Shown: positions 1 to 11,165 of the stretch, in pieces
How positions within the stretch are numbered: the first letter of the stretch is position 1
Layout of the letters: the number at the start of each line of letters is the position of its first letter
Assembly (NCBI GenBank): GCA_049999725.1
Contig: JBNGIS010018209.1
Coordinates: 22,527 to 58,135, forward strand
Source of the DNA: Haplomitrium mnioides
Lineage: Eukaryota; Marchantiophyta; Haplomitriopsida; Calobryales
Direction: 5' to 3'
Length of the DNA: 35,609 bases
Translations under genes and position numbers: made by a program
The notes under the pieces: generated by a model
What the model saw: only the letters and a program-made list of their open reading frames with translations
What the model was told of the DNA's origin: nothing
The model's database searches: none

Positions 1-1100
1 GTATTGTTGTCGCTTGATATTTTTACAAACTTACAAACTTCTACTAGCAAAATTGATCTAAAGACTTTCAGACCTACGAGATGTGAATCATATCGCAATC
101 TTGTGCTTTCTTGGGTCGATTCCTATCATTCTCCACTATGTCTATCTATGATATTTTAAGCCATTGACGCTTACACTCATGCTTCTCTCAAATTTCCTCA
201 CAAGCTCTATCTCTCAACAGAGTATGTTTCAAAGATTTGTAGCCAAACTCACAATTTGAAAGGAATGCTTCTTATAAGAAAATGTACTTAATGACGGATA
301 AAAATGGGATTATATCTCAAAATACAGAGTAGATGTTATTGAAATGACATGCCTCTTCTCCCATCCTCTCTTATCCTTTATATCATAAACTACAACTTAT
401 AATTGCTTTGAGACCTCACATCATATCATTGTTTTCCCTTCCTCTATCTCATCTTTCTCAAATTCTCAAATTTTCTCTTCAACCTGCCAACAATCTTAAG
501 ATGTTCATCGTTTCTCTTTTGCTATTGCGGCAACATGTTGACTCTGACATTTGACATTATAACTAGCCCTCTCTTGATCTTCAAACTTTGGTTACCATTC
601 CTCCACCGACTGTTAATCTTTTTTATTGGAACATTTCAAACACATGTCATCACCAACTGGGTCGTGATTGCTCCTCAAATAGTCAATTTTTGTATCTTCA
701 TTAACTCATATTTTTCCTGCTCATTCTTAGCTTTGGATGAAGTTCTCCAAAAAATTGAACTCCTAAACATCAATTTTTCATTATCCAACACCTTCCAAAA
801 AAGTTAAACATTAGAAAGAGATTTAGAGTATTTTCATTATTGGCTTTGATATGAATTTAGTGATCCAACTTTTAAGACATGATGTGTAACATTTTCTAAC
901 TTTTAGCACTAACTTTGTTTTGACAAGCGATTTCTTCATTTTTTCCAACTTTGAGCAATAAACCTACTAGGACTCTTCTAAAAACTTCAAAAAATTTCAA
1001 ATAGGTGGGGCGAGAATGCCAAATCCTTTATTTATTGTTTGTTGTCTCCCTTACATACTCCCTCTCTCTATTGTGCAACGTACTTGCAAGCATCTTCCAA
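1..1100. other. Unassigned AT-rich DNA, probably the 3' part of element A
   Basis: This stretch lies downstream of the integrase of element A on the minus strand. Both strands are broken by many stops, and none of the short open stretches (for example 535-807 on the plus strand) resembles a known family. Tat/Athila-type elements often carry a long region between pol and the 3' LTR, so this may be that region, but I see no polypurine tract or LTR edge. The 3' LTR of A may lie left of the window. Confidence 0.3.
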
Positions 1101-1512
1101 CTCATTATATTTCTTCAATTGATAGTTGTTAATTCTTGTAGGCAAAGGCTTTTATGCCAATGTTGTAGGCTCTACTTCTTTGTTTGGAAACACTTGTATC
1201 ACTCAATAATGTCCTTCTCACCTTGCATGCAATTTTCTTGGAAACAACTAATATCAAGAAGCATATATTAGCATAAGATCTGCTTCTTCCATTGGTATAG
1301 AAAGTAGCATCTAGTCGTGCTTCCATTTTTACTTCCATTGAATTTCTTCATTCTTTTTAAGACTGATAGTTTGTTATTCCTTTAAACAAATAGTGTCATA
1401 TAAATGTTTAATCATATATACTGATGCCCATCGACTTTTGTTCTTCAATCTTGGTCTAAAACGTCAAAATTGATAACTTAATTGTCATGATTACATGCAT
1501 CCCATATACCAA
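1101..1512 (-). pseudogene. Element A integrase C-terminal region, relic
   Basis: This continues the integrase of element A past the catalytic core. A 69-residue open piece at 1129-1338 is basic and aligns only loosely by eye with the C-terminal region of Ty3/gypsy integrases, which ordinarily contributes non-specific DNA binding. Stops and frameshifts separate it from the core. The assignment rests mainly on position and is weak on its own. Confidence 0.35.
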
Positions 1513-2215
1513 CTAGTAAGATGTTTGCTCAGAGGAAATATTTTCAATCGTCCAATAGGTCCATAGCCCTAATAAAACCTTTGGATCCTCAAAAATCTTA
1601 TCCGTTGCAACAATCTTATTCAAAATTTCACAAAGATTCCCAATCACTTTTTTTATATATCCATTGGCCTTTGGATTATATGGCATGTTCTTATGATGCT
1701 TAGTCAAATACTTTTTTGTAAGAGCAGAAATTGTCAAATTGAAGAAATGAGCTCTCCAATCACTTATCAACTCTAATGGACATTCCAATCTCAAACTACT
1801 TTTGCGGTGTCTTTCTTTATTGATGTAGCTTCTTCCCACTTTGCTACGTAATCTGTGGCCACCAAAATATAATGACAATGAGACATATGAGATGTTGGTT
1901 GAATCGGCCCAACAAAATTGATTCCCAGTTCTCAAAAGGAGTTAGGGCAGAATTGGTGTCAAGGGCCAATACGATGATGTTGTCAGCTACTTTGTCCTCT
2001 AGCAGAGAACACAACTCTGTATAGTTTGAACAACATCATGATGTATCTTTGGTCACTAATATTGGCTCTAGAAAAAACCTTCTTTATTGTATTCCTTGCA
2101 AGGAAGTGACCTCCCTCCATATTTTTGTGCAATGTTGAGATCGTTGCTTTATGCTCAAATTTCTCTAGACATCTTCTTAGTTAGTATCTTATTTGAGCCC
2201 ATTTGATATAAAATT
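1513..2215 (-). pseudogene. Element A integrase (zinc-binding domain and rve core), relic
   Basis: Integrase inserts retrotransposon cDNA into host DNA. The N-terminal HHCC zinc-binding region is readable at about 1990-2150: two His in the stretch TLHKNMEGGH, then QSCVLC followed at once by TAG. The core at 1513-1935 keeps the second catalytic Asp in LELISD (residue 59 of that piece). The third catalytic residue, expected as Glu in the ANG-QAE motif, reads ANGYIKK, so Glu is replaced by Lys. With the stops and at least one frameshift, the enzyme cannot be active. RNase H lies upstream, as expected for Ty3/gypsy pol. Family assignment is good; the lineage (Tat/Athila-like) comes from the RT and primer-binding site. 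Confidence 0.8.
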
Positions 2216-2339
2216 CCTTAAAAATTAGTGCAAGGAGCACACTTATGAATAAATACAATATGCTTTTCATCCGAGAGCCTTGCTGGTATGAGATGATCGA
2301 TTAGATAATCTCAGATGTCGTTGTAGGCTTGATTAAAAA

Positions 2340-2960
2340 TAAATTCTCATCGGCCAGTTGGTCATTCACTCACTTTTTTGTAGGCTCACCTTCCAATCTT
2401 GATAAAAAATTTGTGCTCTTGTGCTAAACTCAAGGCCTTACCTAAATTTGAAATTTTCATTTATGGAGAAGTAGCACTAATTGCACCAATCTCTCTAACA
2501 AACCACTCTTGTTGATAATATACTTTAGTGCATTATAATTCATATAGAAGAAGAAATGATAGCCCATGAGATAATGTTGAAATTTCTGAATTGCATAAAT
2601 CATCTTCAATTCTTCTCTTTCCATTGTATGAAAGATTTGTTATTATACAAATAGCTATCGACTAGTATAATAAATCATGTGATCTCTTTTTCCACCATCT
2701 TTCAAGTTGAGCACTACTCTAATAGTCCTAGAAAATAGATCAATAGCCACATGGAATTTCTTAGACCAATCTTGCATTGTCATCATTGAAGCAATGGTCA
2801 TCTTATCTTTTAGTTCTTAAAAAGACTTTTGACACAACTCCATCCACACCTATTCCACATCTTTTCTTAACAATCAAGTCAATGGTTTTAATATCAAGGT
2901 GTAATCTTTTTTATTCTTATGTAGTAACCCACACAACCCAAGAAAGGTTATAGTGTAGTC
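2340..2960 (-). pseudogene. Element A RNase H and connection region, relic
   Basis: RNase H degrades the RNA strand of RNA-DNA hybrids during reverse transcription. Translating the minus strand in mixed frames gives AIQKFQHYLMGYHF, then NYNALKYIINKSGLLERLVQ. This matches the usual Ty3/gypsy string of a His-Tyr-Leu-Gly segment, an Asp-His-x-Ala-Leu segment (here the Asp-His pair is degraded) and LxYLxNKP...GRLxRW. Multiple stops interrupt it. It sits between RT and integrase in the correct order. No single reading frame survives over more than a few dozen codons. Confidence 0.65.
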
Positions 2961-3129
2961 CAACTATGCAAGATAGGTAGAGTTATAATTACTTTAACTT
3001 TTGCCATATTTACAACAATTTCTTCCTTGGAGATTCGATGTCCCAACAAAATTACTCATGTCATTCCAAAATAACACTTCTAGGATGAAGACATATTTGG
3101 AACTCCCTTCATTTATGAGAACACTTTTG

Positions 3130-4026
3130 GAGAAAACGTAGATGGCACTCCAACTTTGAATGTACACATAAATTGTTCAGAAAGACCTCCATGAAAACTT
3201 GAAGATATTTCGGAAAGTTGTTGTCATTACTCTAGTAAATGTCGATGGTCCATTACATAGCCCAAATGGCATTACTTTATAAACATAAGTTCTCCAATAT
3301 GTAGTAAACATCATTTTCTCCCAATCGTCCGGATGTATGGACACTTGGTTAAATCTACTCAATTTATCCATAAGCGATTAACATTCTTTCCATGCCATAG
3401 CATCCAAAATGCTATTAATCAAAGGCATCAAATGATAATCTTTTTGTATTACTGCATTTAACTTTCGAAAGTCTTGGCGTGCATAAATCTTCCCTCATTT
3501 CTTTGGGACAATAACAATAGGCGACACCAATTCTGAACCATTGATTGGGAATATAAAGTTTGCGTCCATCAATTTCTGAATTTCCTTTTTTACTTTCAAT
3601 AAATAGTTGGGGTTGAGACAATTTTGGCATTGACAAATTAGAGCTACATCTTCTTTTAGATAAATCCAATGTTGACAAACTTTGGGTGCCACCCCCTTCA
3701 TATCTTTATAAATCCAAGCAAATATATCGTGATATTCTACCAATAGCTCTTTATACATGTCTAATTCATTGTCCACCATTTGTTTTTGAGTCTTTCAATA
3801 ACTTTGGTTTTTCTTATGTCATGATGTTTATTATTTGAAGCTCATCTTTGGTTGTAATTATTTCACAAGCCACATCCAACTCAAGAGGAGGTGGTGGCAC
3901 AACATCTAAAGCAAGTTTCCCATCCACATCTTCATCTGTTCTAGACGTAAGATTGTCCAAAATATTTACTCTATATCTATGGCTGATATTGGAGAAATTT
4001 TCTTTATAGCTCCCCTCCTCTTTCAT
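3130..4026 (-). pseudogene. Element A reverse transcriptase, relic with altered active site
   Basis: Reverse transcriptase copies element RNA into cDNA. The N-terminal part at 3495-3779 reads FAWIYKDMKG and ends SPIVIVPKK, typical of plant Ty3/gypsy RT. The downstream piece at 3177-3371 contains RFNQVSIHPDD, YKVMPFGLCN and TFTRVM, the fingers/palm motifs of the family. The YxDD catalytic box is expected next, at 3172-3180, but reads Leu-Asn-Asn after FMEVF, so both Asp are replaced by Asn. There are frameshifts near 3500 and near 3190, and stops between pieces. A conserved-looking acidic linker at 3814-4026 precedes it. RT identity is secure and loss of function is clear. Confidence 0.85.
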
Positions 4027-4169
4027 CTTATGAATTATTAGGTCTGACTAATATCCATATAGCTTGGGCTTCTTAGGGTTTTCAATCCATGGGAATCCGC
4101 ATGAATTTCAGAATTGGCCTCCTCATTTGACGACCAATTTGATGTATATCTAGGCAATTCTGCTTTCGT

Positions 4170-4580
4170 TTCTCTTTGACAAAAGCTTCTTAGTCAATGG
4201 AAAACTAACTTTTAGAATTCCCCAAATGCTAATTGTTTCTTTCTCCAATCCATTACCACTCTAGCTATATATGACCAAGGTCAGTCCAGAAGAACTAGAT
4301 ACAAAATTTTTGTAGGTGGCTGGATCACAACATAGCCTAATCAAAATGTCACTCCCCCAACCATAGTAAGTACTATCAGAATAATGTTGGAAAGAACCAC
4401 TTTGGTATGATATGCTGTCCTCAAAATGTTTCTTGTTAGCTTGAGCCCTTTGATTTACAAATCTTTCATGGTTTATTTGATTATAATATTGACTTCTGAT
4501 TCTCCATCTACTGGTACTTAGTGATGTAACTTGCTATCTCAATATCAAATTTGGGTGCTCCAAAGTCATCATGAACTTTG
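4170..4580 (-). pseudogene. Element A aspartic protease, relic
   Basis: The element protease matures the Gag-Pol polyprotein. The minus strand reads KFDIEIASYIT, then VDGESEVNII, and further on LTMVGGVTF and YVVIQPPTKI, followed by a degraded LGRPW-type segment. Related plant Ty3/gypsy proteases read a D-G/S-G-S-x-V-N active-site string here, so Ser-Glu-Val appears to replace Ser-Gly-Val. Several stops interrupt it. It lies between the gag zinc knuckles and RT, as expected. The assignment depends on recognising the degenerate string. Confidence 0.6.
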
Positions 4581-4999
4581 GCTCCCATCATATGTACTTT
4601 GCACTTGAATGTTGTCATTTTCCTTGAAGCAATTGACAAATAACATGATTTGATTGAAGAAAAGCTTGGACTAACTTGTTAAATGTAATATATTAGCTTT
4701 TGCACTTTGATATCAATTGTTAAGTTGCATGGAGGTGGAATTTCATCTACTAAAAAATTTTCAAACTTCTAAGGATCAGGTGTTTAGAAACGAACTTGTT
4801 TATTAAGCTCCTTTTGTAATTCAATTTTGACTTTGTCAAACACATTGTCATTCAAATGATCTATGTAATTAGACAGAGTCTGGTCATAGTTGCAATCAAT
4901 ATCTTAATTTAGATTCTAAGTCTTACGACTCAATCTTTTTGAAATTTTTTTATGAGTTTTCTCTTTCAGCTCATTTGTCTTCTTATTTTTAGCTGAACT
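4581..4999 (-). pseudogene. Element A gag-protease linker, relic
   Basis: No catalytic motif is visible. The minus strand encodes a lysine-rich, low-complexity stretch (for example ELKEKTHKKISKRLSRK) followed by DNVFDKVKIELQKELNKQV. This fits the charged linker between zinc knuckles and protease in plant Ty3/gypsy polyproteins. Stops are frequent. Confidence 0.4.
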
Positions 5000-5260
5000 T
5001 TGGGTTTTCACTCAAGACACTTGATATTCTTCTCCTTAGATTTCTTTTGATGGAAGTGCTTCAGCCACTTTCTCTTTTGGAATATATTGCACCATCTAAA
5101 CTTGACCATGTTGAAGCTTTGGGCAATTTTCTTTCACATAGTTGTCTTCCTTGCAATGTCCACACAATGAAATCATACCAACTTGCGTCTTTGGATGTGG
5201 AAAGTTATTCACCATGTGATTTGGATCACCACAATTAAAACATGTGAATCTAATAGGTTG
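5000..5260 (-). pseudogene. Element A nucleocapsid region with two degenerate zinc knuckles
   Basis: Gag zinc knuckles bind element RNA for packaging. Two CCHC-type units are readable on the minus strand at about 5100-5240: CFNCGDPNHMVNNF and CGHCKEDNYVKENC. The canonical spacing is C-x2-C-x4-H-x4-C. The first unit has Phe in place of the last Cys, and the second has Tyr in place of His. Each change needs one base. Spacing is otherwise exact, so these are true knuckles that have decayed. Confidence 0.75.
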
Positions 5261-6176
5261 AAGCATCATTCTTAGAGCTCTAGAAGTTGGTGGCTGATTT
5301 GAGTACTTCTACGTCCTATCATGCCCAAGACAAGAGTACACCAACTCTTTCTTGCTTATTAAATAAGCAGTTGGCTCGATCTCTTCTTGAACGTAATTCA
5401 TCCTTGGTATATTTTCTTGTTGACTATGTAGCGCAATCACGTTCAATAAATCTTGACACAATACCAAAGTATGTCATGGCTTCCAACAATAAGTACAAAA
5501 TCCTCCCAATTGCACTTGACATTTGGCTGCAATGTGTCCTTCTTTCTAGCAATTCGTACACTAGACTCTTATGTGCTCTATCACCAAAGGTCTCTTCTCT
5601 TTTAGTGCTGCCAATTTTACATACATCTTTGAGAATTGCTTCCCCAAATCTGCCACTGCTTTCTTCAACAATTTTGATTCACTATAATGGCTTCCTAATC
5701 CTTTCTTTGTTCATCCTCCGAATCAGACTAACCAGCCCCCATATGTGATTTTGAGCCAAGCTTCTCTAATGAAGACAACTCATTATCAAATTTGATCTTT
5801 GTTGGCTTTTTCTCTTTTACAACTAATAAATTTCTTGGCTTCTTTTTTACTCTTTGCTGTGATGATTCAAAGGTTTATGCGACATCAAAAACTTCTTGAA
5901 ATGTAGTTGGTTTCTGTTGTCAATAGTAATATTGCATCGACAATCCCATTCTCATAATATAAGGTTCAATACATAATAGCTCCATAGGTGAAAGATCCAT
6001 CTTCAAATGTTGACGTCACGTTTCAAATCTCTCATCACCTTTGATTCATATCTCGTTGCACAAAATGACTGCAATAATGTTGCTCTTAATAGTGGGTAAG
6101 TAGACTTCGATATCGGGCCAAGTGACGCATACCACTTTTGCGCCAAATGTGTCAACAATCCTGGTAAGATTCTAAA
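5261..6176 (-). pseudogene. Element A gag core, relic
   Basis: The minus strand at about 6030-6176 reads RILPGLLTHLAQKWYASLGPIS and then KSTYPLLRATLLQSFCATRY, the retrotransposon Gag (capsid) signature of plant Ty3/gypsy elements. It is followed by a disordered, Lys/Ser-rich stretch towards the zinc knuckles. Stops and frameshifts break it. The plus-strand open stretch at 5287-5748 is a chance shadow. Upstream gag continues at 6177-6652 and, across inserted element B, at 22830-23586. Confidence 0.7.
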
Positions 6177-6652
6177 TCAACCTTCATGTGTATCCTCTAC
6201 ATTAGCTATTGTCATCATTTCAAATTTGCCTAAGAATATATCAACCAAATCTCCACCCGTGTTTCTACTAAAGGTTAGATAACGCAATAAGATTTCAATG
6301 TACATCATTGAAACTTGATTTACTAGTGGAGGTGAGGGTCCTCTCCTTGGTGAAGATGGTGGGGTACTGCCTTTGCTACACAATGATGTACTAGAAGAAG
6401 AACTACTTGGACGTTTGTCTTCTTCTTGAATTCTCTCATTGGTTATCTCTTGGTCAGAATTTCAATTGTTAGACTTTTCTTCTTCAGGATTGCCTTCTTC
6501 CTCTTGAATTTCTCTTGTACACTCAACTTATCTCTCTTCTTCAAATTGAATTACTTGTCCTCTTGATATCACTATCTGACCTTGTTGAGGCTTATTATAT
6601 GTACTATCCAAAAACCTTAAACTTCTTTGTGCTTGAATTGGAGCAAGTTTGG
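6177..6652 (-). pseudogene. Element A gag, segment just downstream of the B insertion
   Basis: Two open pieces cover this stretch. The one at 6528-6652 reads KLAPIQAQRSLRFLD and then QQGQIVISRGQ. The one at 6177-6383 has a Pro/Ser-rich stretch and then LRYLTFSRNTGGDLVDIFLGKF, the usual lead into the Gag core of plant Ty3/gypsy elements. Its upstream edge at 6652/6653 is the insertion point of element B. The protein joins in frame to REVT encoded at about 22830-22845, which shows that this gag was contiguous before B inserted. Confidence 0.65.
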
Positions 6653-6780
6653 TGTTGTGCGCATACACATCGCTTACACAACTACATTTTCCACACACAT
6701 TCCATGACATCTACAGACATACAATAGAGAATGACAAAAATTTGAGTCTCATGTGCACACAATGCATGAGACCCCACAAT
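6653..6780 (-). repeat. Element B terminal repeat segment B2
   Basis: This 128-bp segment aligns without gaps to 7045-7172 at a constant offset of 392 bases, with roughly one difference in nine by eye. Its left edge (TGTTGTG) is the outer end of element B and abuts the TTGG duplication. Its right edge runs directly into A2. Confidence 0.9.
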
Positions 6781-7042
6781 GCTTTTCTTCGAGTGATACC
6801 TTCTCAAAGAGATTCCAAATGTGTGTTGATCTTCCGACATCAGAACCAATGCACCTTTGCTTACAAAGAATTCACGCTTCTCCAAGAGCTGCAATACCTC
6901 AACTCTCCTCTTGGTTCATAAACAAAATGAGACATCAAAAGATAACCTTTCGATGAGAGTACATAGCCTTATATACTAATACACAAAAAGACAAAATACT
7001 CAAAATGTCTATAAATAGAAAACTACATGGAACGGTGTGATA
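6781..7042 (-). repeat. Element B terminal repeat segment A2 (contains TATA box)
   Basis: This segment matches 22534-22829 along its length, apart from an extra 34-bp tandem copy in the latter. It contains TATATAAGG on the minus strand at 6967-6975, a plausible core promoter in LTR position. A2 followed by B2 makes one complete 390-bp LTR-like unit. Confidence 0.9.
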
Positions 7043-7044
7043 AA

Positions 7045-7172
7045 TGTCGTGCGCATACATATTGCTTACACAACTACATCGTCCAAACATATTCAATGAC
7101 ATCTACATACATACAACAGAGAATGACAATTAATTGAGTCTCATATGCACATAATGCATGAGACCCTACAAT
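7045..7172 (-). repeat. Element B terminal repeat segment B1
   Basis: This is a second copy of the 128-bp segment at 6653-6780, placed between the polypurine tract and A2. On the minus strand it begins TGTAGGGTCTCATGC directly after the polypurine tract, so it starts where a conventional 3' LTR would start. Confidence 0.9.
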
Positions 7173-7188
7173 CACCCCCCTAGCTAGT
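7173..7188 (-). promoter_or_regulatory. Polypurine tract of element B
   Basis: The minus strand reads CTAGCTAGGGGGGTGA immediately before TTGTAGGGTC. A purine run (AGGGGGGTGA) abutting TG is the usual plus-strand primer site next to a 3' LTR. It marks the boundary between the internal region and the B1 segment. Confidence 0.6.
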
Positions 7189-7341
7189 GGTCAGGTCCTC
7201 TAACACTAGCTAGCCATCTATCTTCTAGAAAATTGATATACATCTACTGATGCAAAGACTAGGAGGTCGGGTGCAATGGAGCCCCATCGTTCACCTCCAA
7301 TAATCTATACCAACCCTAGAACTCAATGGAAACTAGTTGTT
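7189..7341 (-). other. Short 3' untranslated stretch of element B
   Basis: This non-coding stretch runs between the pol stop codon (7342-7344) and the polypurine tract. No motif was recognised. Confidence 0.5.
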
Positions 7342-7692
7342 CTATGAACAGTGAGGGTAGAACCATGATCCGCCAAGAATAATAACCAATGGAGGCGTCA
7401 AACATGACATATGCCATCCTCTAAAACACATATCACAAATCAACATGGTGGCTGCTCCTTTACGAGAACCACACAACATACACTTCAAACCTGCAGGAAC
7501 TTGCGCCATGCTGGTGTCCATAGTGCCATCAATGTTCGGAAGGTGACAAGGTGCAAAATTGCGCACATGATCCTTCCAAACCATGCCATTACATCCCTCC
7601 AGCTGCAAAACTCCCGAAGGCAGTACCTCATGTACTTGCAGAATCCGGCACCCAGCAGTGACATCAAGTGTCACGGGTGCTATCTGCTGCAA
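7342..7692 (-). pseudogene. Element B pol C-terminus with PHD-type zinc finger
   Basis: PHD fingers are small zinc modules that usually read histone H3 tails. This 116-residue open piece first encodes an integrase C-terminal segment (residues 15-52, VLPSGVLQLEG to FAPCHLPNID). It then carries a C4HC3 pattern: Cys71, Cys74, Cys86, Cys89, His94, Cys97, Trp110, Cys115. The seventh ligand, expected at 112 before PHC, is Tyr, one G-to-A change from Cys. The stop follows directly at 7342-7344, so the PHD is the natural C-terminus of pol. It joins the integrase upstream by a frameshift. A possible role is targeting integration to marked chromatin, analogous to chromodomains in chromoviruses; that is inference. 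Confidence 0.8.
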
Positions 7693-8867
7693 TAAACATA
7701 ATCACTAGAATGAAACCTCTGAATCCTAGTGTGATATCCACCTCCACGTATGGTAGCATATCGTAAAGTATCATGATGCTGAGCAATGGCAAGGTTGTCG
7801 AACGCCATGGGCATGACCCTCTCAAACAGTCGGGGTCTATCTGAACATACATGCACCCAGACATCTGAATCATCTAGATCCACAACCATGGTGACATCAT
7901 GTCAAATAGAAGAGGGTAAATCAGGTCTCTCCTATATAAGATAAACTAAGGTGAAAAAGATGCCAATGATGCTTGCTTACTGAATTTGTAACCCATTGCA
8001 AGCCACTATAATTGGAGATCCCAATCCTCATGGTGACCAACTTGCAAGCCATACTTGTCCAATGCTCTCTTCACCATCTAAACCACTTGCTCAACCAACC
8101 CATCTGCCTCAAGATGATTTCTAGATGTAGTACAGTGATCAATAAGAGTTTGCTCACACAAAACTTAAAACTCACCTCGAAATTCTGTACCCTGATATGT
8201 CAACATTTGGCAGGTGCTCCAAAATGACTGAGAACTCGATCTAAGAAAGTAACAGCCACTCCTCCACTGGTCTTGTATGGCAAGGCTACCAACTCAATCC
8301 ACTTGGAGAAATGTTGCACCATTGCCAACACATACCTATTGTGTTGTTGGGTCAAAGGCAAGGGACTTGTAAAATCCAAACTCCAAGGATATCCCAAACC
8401 ATGATTGGTAGTGGCCGCAACTGAGGAGTGGGAGCATTAAACGATGCTCGAACTCGATCACACACCACACACTTAGCAACCTACTGCCGCACATCAGTGT
8501 TCATGCCCCTCCACCAATATTGTGTTTGCAATAAACTGTAGGTGCACTTCACCCCAAAATGTCTCAACTCCTTGTGGGCATGGCGCACCAGTGCAAGACG
8601 CTGCATCGACTTAGGTACAACACGTACCTTCCCATCAGTCCAAACATGAAAAATTTGAGCCCCTTCCCATCGAAACCTCTTGGCTTGCTGTTGGACTCTG
8701 TCTCTCTGCTTGGCATCAAGTTGTCCACTCAGAAAACCTATGCGTAGATACTTCAAGACATGCATATCATTGTGAATATCTTGATCCAAGTTAGAATCCT
8801 CAACTCTATCTCCTATCAAGGTCTCAACAACAACTCCATCAACAAGGTCAGCTACCATGTCAGCCAT
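7693..8867 (-). pseudogene. Element B integrase, relic
   Basis: The zinc-binding N-terminus at 8430-8867 reads RHAHKELRHFG, then SLLQTQYWW, then CVVCDRVRASF beyond a stop. The rve core follows at about 7940-8397 in shifted frames. WSLDF and HFSKWIELVALP keep the first catalytic Asp. LTYQGTEF shows Tyr in place of the second Asp (LTDQGTEF in related proteins). GLVEQVV keeps the catalytic Glu. HHEDWDLQL and GYKFSKQASLASFSPYFLL follow. The C-terminal part at 7680-7889 has VMPMAFDNLAIAQH and YATIRGGGY. Several stops and at least three frameshifts are present. It is continuous with the PHD segment downstream; upstream lies non-coding insert-like DNA. Confidence 0.85.
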
Positions 8868-10779
8868 GTGGTCGGAGCTTTAACTCCTTTTCGACCGATT
8901 TACACCCACTTAAGAGCTGACTAGTGTTTCAAGACCTTTTATGGGAGAGACTTTGCACCAAATGGACCCCAACTCCTACTTACCAACTCTGAGGTGGCTG
9001 CAACACCATCTAATAACACCCAAGCACAACACCCAAGCACACACACGCCTGCTTCCAATGTCCACAGATGCTAGTCACACCCCTCCTTCACCCCTTAACC
9101 TCGAAAGGTGCCACTTGGAAGACATGGGCAGATAGAATAGGGCATTTGATTCTTGGCTGCAATGCCCTCTTGGTGAGTCGTGTCTTGGGAGCCTTGAGTG
9201 GTTCTTGCTTGCCTCACAGTCCTAGCCACTAACCAACAATTGCTTCAACAGCCAACTTGCTCATTTACATTCATTTCCCTAAGGCACACACGAGTAGGCT
9301 GTAATACTGCTGAGTCACGTTGTAATATAGTTCAGGGGTCTAGAATTGGGCCCAAACACCTTGCATACAAAGGGAAACAAGTCCCAGCATTCAAATGCCA
9401 CAATACAATGTTGTTAGTTTTGACTTTTCCCTTCCCAAGGTGGTCTCAAGATCAAACAATTGGTATGAAGGCACTCTAAACACTAAGAAATTCACAGAAC
9501 TACAGACATAACACAAATCAAACAATGCACATAACTATAGATACACCTACATATACACCCTGCCTTGCCAACATTGCAGGCCTTTTCCACCTCTCAAGAA
9601 CCAATCTTTTCTCCAACCTTCCCTTCAACTTCCATTAGCAACTCCATTCTTCCTCTTCCTCTTCACCCATGCACTCTCATCTAGATAATTTTTCAACTTC
9701 CCTCGCGAGAAGCCTTGAATTTACTTCCTCAGGCTTGGAAGAGGATTTCTTTAGCTTCCACCTCTGGAAGACAGTCCCCTCGACTGCTGGCCACCCACTC
9801 CACCTTGAGCTTCAAATGGATCTTCTCTGCAGTGCCCGAGCACTAATAAAGCCACTCCTCTCTTGACTCCACTTGAGAATTCTGACTAGAAATGCCCCCA
9901 AGTGCCCCTAGGATTGATGCTCCTGCATAGACGATGCTGAGACGACCCCAAGATCCCCCCTTGGCAGCCTCTCACAAATTGAAGATCGAAAGAACTCTCT
10001 TCAAATTCAAGCGGCGATCCACCTCCAAGTGCTGGTCCACCCGCAACGATGAGTCCACCTGGATCGCTTGAGACTCTAGAGCTCCACGCTCAATGATTCT
10101 CAATGCCCCTCCAGTCCACCTCCACCCACGCTGGTCCCCGTGCACAAGTCCACTCGCCTCACGTGAATCTTAGATGGAACTCTCTCCTCTCTCCCTCGCT
10201 GCTTCTTCCTCTTCGAGTTTGCTCTCACAACTCAATTTTGCATAAACAAGAACCTCCAGAACCTTGCAGCGATCCCATCTATACCCTCTTGCAAGTGCGC
10301 GTCCCCTCCAACGATTTCTTGATCAAGATCAACCCTCCCATCTTTGTTGGGCTTTGGCCGTTTTTCTCGTTGGCAACTGTTTCTTGACAAGCTGACACCT
10401 GGCAGCCAGTCTGGGTTTAACGGTCGTCTCTTGAAGCCTTCAGAATCAGGGGAGAAAAATTTTGGAGAAGGCTTGGCTGAACCCTGCTCTCGATCCACAA
10501 TGCTCTCCTTTGAAGATTCTTGACCTGGAAATGTCTTGCTGCTGGACACATTAGCAAACCCGTAGCAGCCCCCGATTCGATTTTTTTGAAGCAGCATGTT
10601 GAGCGTAGATCCAAAGTTTGGTCGGAGAGGCCTTCCCGCAGAGAAATCCGAAGCAATTTTCTTGGAGAGGGTTGGATTCACAGATTATCATCGCAGATTG
10701 GCTACCCGACGCATCTCGCGGGCTGATTCATAATTTTCCTTGATTCTCCTCGTTGCCATGCCCTCGAGATCGCCCGCGG

Positions 10780-10940
10780 ACCCCTGCAAGTTGCCACGTT
10801 TCCGCAAACGCTTACGGACCCTCGCAAGCTGCCACGTTTCTGCAAACGCTCACAGAACCCCGTCGTCGCTCACGGAACCCGGTCGTCACTCGCGGACCCT
10901 CAATATCGCTCACGGAGCCCCGGAAGCTGCCACGTGTCCT
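10780..10940 (+). repeat. Degenerate tandem repeats with GCCACGT motif
   Basis: Units of about 38-40 bp resemble GCAAGCTGCCACGTTTC followed by GCAAACGCTCACGGA. GCCACGT recurs at about 10794, 10832 and 10928, and similar units reappear near 11830 and 12186. ACGT-core motifs are common in plant promoters. Confidence 0.6.
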
Positions 10941-10975
10941 GGTTGACCTTCTTCTAAGTCGCGTTGTTCGAGTCC

Positions 10976-11165
10976 GCTCCGCAAAGGGGTAGGCGGACCA
11001 TCACTTTGACTAGATTCCGCAGTCGACCCGTCGTTGACTCGAAGTACCCCTCAGATCACCCTTGATCGTCACGTTATCTGCAGTCGCACCGTCCGACGCT
11101 GCTTCGCAAAGGGGTAGGTGGACCGTCGGTTTGACTGGATTCCGTGGTTGACCCGTTGACTCCTC
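10976..11165 (+). repeat. 125-bp tandem duplication
   Basis: GCAAAGGGGTAGG begins at 10981 and again at 11106. Each copy is followed by a GGACC...TTTGACT...GATTCCG stretch and a GACCCG-TTGACTC end. The two copies are clearly related but diverged. Confidence 0.75.

Noticed and set aside
5287-5748. 153-codon open stretch on the plus strand
   Set aside because: It lies antisense to the element A gag core and matches no family; the gag signature on the minus strand explains the region.
10232-10681. 149-codon minus-strand open stretch as a host gene
   Set aside because: It lies in GC-rich, repeat-laden DNA where long open frames arise by chance, with no recognised motif and no support for exons or signals.
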